Source of the DNA: Diplosphaera chodatii
Lineage: Eukaryota > Chlorophyta > Trebouxiophyceae > Prasiolales > Stichococcaceae
Assembly: GCA_032358165.1 (NCBI GenBank)
Contig: JAALGY010000031.1
Location: 124,001 to 188,000, forward strand
Reading direction: 5' to 3'
Length of the DNA: 64,000 nt
The notes beneath the pieces are model-generated. The model saw only the letters and a list, made by a program, of their open reading frames with translations. It did no database searches and was not told the origin of the DNA. Made by a program: the position numbers and the translations under genes. Below, piece by piece: positions 62,584-64,000 of the stretch; the first letter of the stretch is position 1, and each line of letters begins with the position of its first letter.

Positions 62584-63011
62584 AGACCTTGTTCAAGACG
62601 CTGCAGGTGCGCGATGGGTGTCTCAGATGTTTGCGATTGTGGCAAGAAGTCTTTGCTTGCTGGTGCACACTGTGAATGCTGATGAATCGCAGCGAAACGG
62701 CGCCTCATGGTGGGTGGTGAAGCTGCTGCGAAGCATGACGCACTATGATGAGTAAACCGTCGGTGACGTGTGTATACCGCTAGCTATTGTGACTGCCGGT
62801 ACCCACTCTGCTTGGATGTTGTTCGGGCTCTAATGATCAGTGGCGTTGACGTAAAAGAGCCAACGGTGCATGAACCCAACAATTGATGACTCCGGACCTG
62901 GAACAGAAACGAAGGGCACGCACTGGCAAAGCATCAGAAAAGGGCTGATGATATCCTCCAGATATGACTCCAAGCCCGCACATCTTCTGCTGAAACCCCA
63001 CACCGCAGCCC
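62584..63011. promoter_or_regulatory. Spacer between the PsbP-domain gene and the BAR gene
   Basis: About 430 bases, head to tail on the minus strand; should hold the 3' UTR of the PsbP-domain gene and the promoter of the BAR gene. No motif could be assigned. Confidence 0.5.
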
Positions 63012-64000
63012 TCATGCTGTGCCCACCGTGGGCGGAACGAAGAACGACGTCTGGATCTCCCGCAGCTTGTCGTGTGCCGCGCGCCACTGCGCACACACCA
63101 GGCTTCGCATAGTCAGCCCAGACACAAACAACCACATGTGCCTCGGCCACGACATCAAGCATGCAGGAGCTTAGTAGTTGGTTGGCCAGCTCCGACGTCA
63201 GAAGGACATCTCGCATCATGCTCAGAAAGCCGCCGCACCTGCCGGCCATTGGCGTTGACGGCGAGCAGGAATGCGCGGTTGCCGACGGCGGTGGCTGAGA
63301 TGAAGTGGTACGGCTTCTTGGCGCCCTTCACCTCCACCTCCCTGCGGTGCAAACATCGGCGGTGAGCACTGTGGAAGCATGAGAGGTCTAGAGGCGGCTT
63401 CCCCCCTCGCATGACCTGGACGAGGGCCTACCATGTGACACCGAACTCTCGTCTACTCGTCAACCCCGGCAGGCCTGCAGGAGGTCTTGTAACAAAGCAC
63501 ACCAGGACGGCACTGCCGTAGAGGTACGGCGCCAGCAGTCATGGTGCCATCCGCAAGGTTGTGCAGAGAGTACCGCAACATCGCTGTTGACCCCCCTCAG
63601 ACCACCTCTAGCTTGCCACAGGCAACAGTCCGAAATGTGTGCATCCAACCCGCATCAGGAGCGCATCTATTCAAGGGCGCTGCTGCCACATCAACCACAC
63701 CCTGGTTGAGGTTCAACAACCTATTGGTTGTTGATGGCTGTGATGTTATTTGCTATGGCGCGCACCACTGGTAGTAGGTGCGGCCGTCCTTCTGCACCAC
63801 CTCCGTGCTGCTGACGCCCTCGTCCGGCAGCGGCCCGCCGATGACCTCGGGCGCGAAGCCGGATATCAGGCGGTCCGGCGGCCCTGCAGCAGAGCGCAGT
63901 CGTGGGACGACGGGCTGGGGAACAGCGCGGGCTGGTCGTTGCTCAGGACAGGTGATGGTGACCGTGTGCAAGTGACGACTTGCAGCAGTCGTGGATGCGG
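63012..64000 (-). CDS. PsbP-domain protein, 3' part (5' end beyond window)
   Basis: Thylakoid lumen PsbP-like family, related to the oxygen-evolving complex subunit PsbP and PPD proteins. Three exons in phase are visible: 63766-63883 (LISGFAPEVIGGPLPDE, STEVVQKDGRTYYQW), 63239-63341 (EVEVKGAKKPYHFISATAVG, NRAFLLAVNANGRQ) and 63012-63086 (WRAAHDKLREIQTSFFVP, then stop). The YYQWE, KPYHFISATAVGNR and NARQW-like ending are the standard C-terminal core of this family. The transit peptides and the N-terminal half lie beyond base 64000; 63884-64000 reads as intron. Which PPD subgroup this is cannot be told from the C-terminus. Confidence 0.88.

Overview
The window looks like nuclear DNA of a GC-rich, very intron-dense green alga, most likely a trebouxiophyte (Chlorella/Coccomyxa type). 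The reasons are a PsbP-domain thylakoid protein, a P3A proton ATPase, genes made of 6 to 23 short exons separated by GT(G/A)NGN...TGCAG introns, strong G/C third-position bias, and Ala/Gly/Gln-rich linkers. No bacterial operons, tRNAs, rRNAs, CRISPR arrays or intact transposons were seen. Gene models were built by hand: each exon was chosen so that splice sites, reading phase and homology to known families or to the neighbouring paralogues agree.

Left part (1-11.7 kb): a plasma-membrane P3A H+-ATPase on the minus strand (first 804 codons; the C-terminus lies beyond base 1), then, divergently, a 587-residue homologue of the animal KIAA0930/DUF2045 family.

Centre (12.9-46.1 kb): four large paralogues (A to D; 1235, 980, 990 and 1202 residues) in the order A(-) B(+) C(+) D(-). 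Each is a predicted type II membrane protein: a short cytosolic N-terminus, one membrane anchor, a variable low-complexity stem, a domain best matched to CAP10-like (GT90) glycosyltransferases, and a family-specific C-terminal module with a variable Gln/Lys-rich tail. A and B are head to head, B and C head to tail, C and D tail to tail. C and D share even intron sequence, so they are the youngest pair. The array is the most striking part of the window and could be a lineage-specific Golgi glycosylation set.

Right part (46-64 kb): a poorly resolved, AT-richer stretch (46.1-48.5 kb); signs of secreted Pro-rich (SPPP) and Cys-rich extracellular proteins (48.5-51.0 kb, minus strand); a PUS1-type tRNA pseudouridine synthase (-); divergently, the CAAX prenyl protease RCE1 (+); a BAR-domain protein (-); and the 3' part of a PsbP-domain protein (-) that runs off the right edge.

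Apart from the four paralogues the genes do not form an obvious pathway. They share features of the genome: short exons, several GC-AG introns, small tandem exon duplications left behind in introns, and microsatellites confined to introns.
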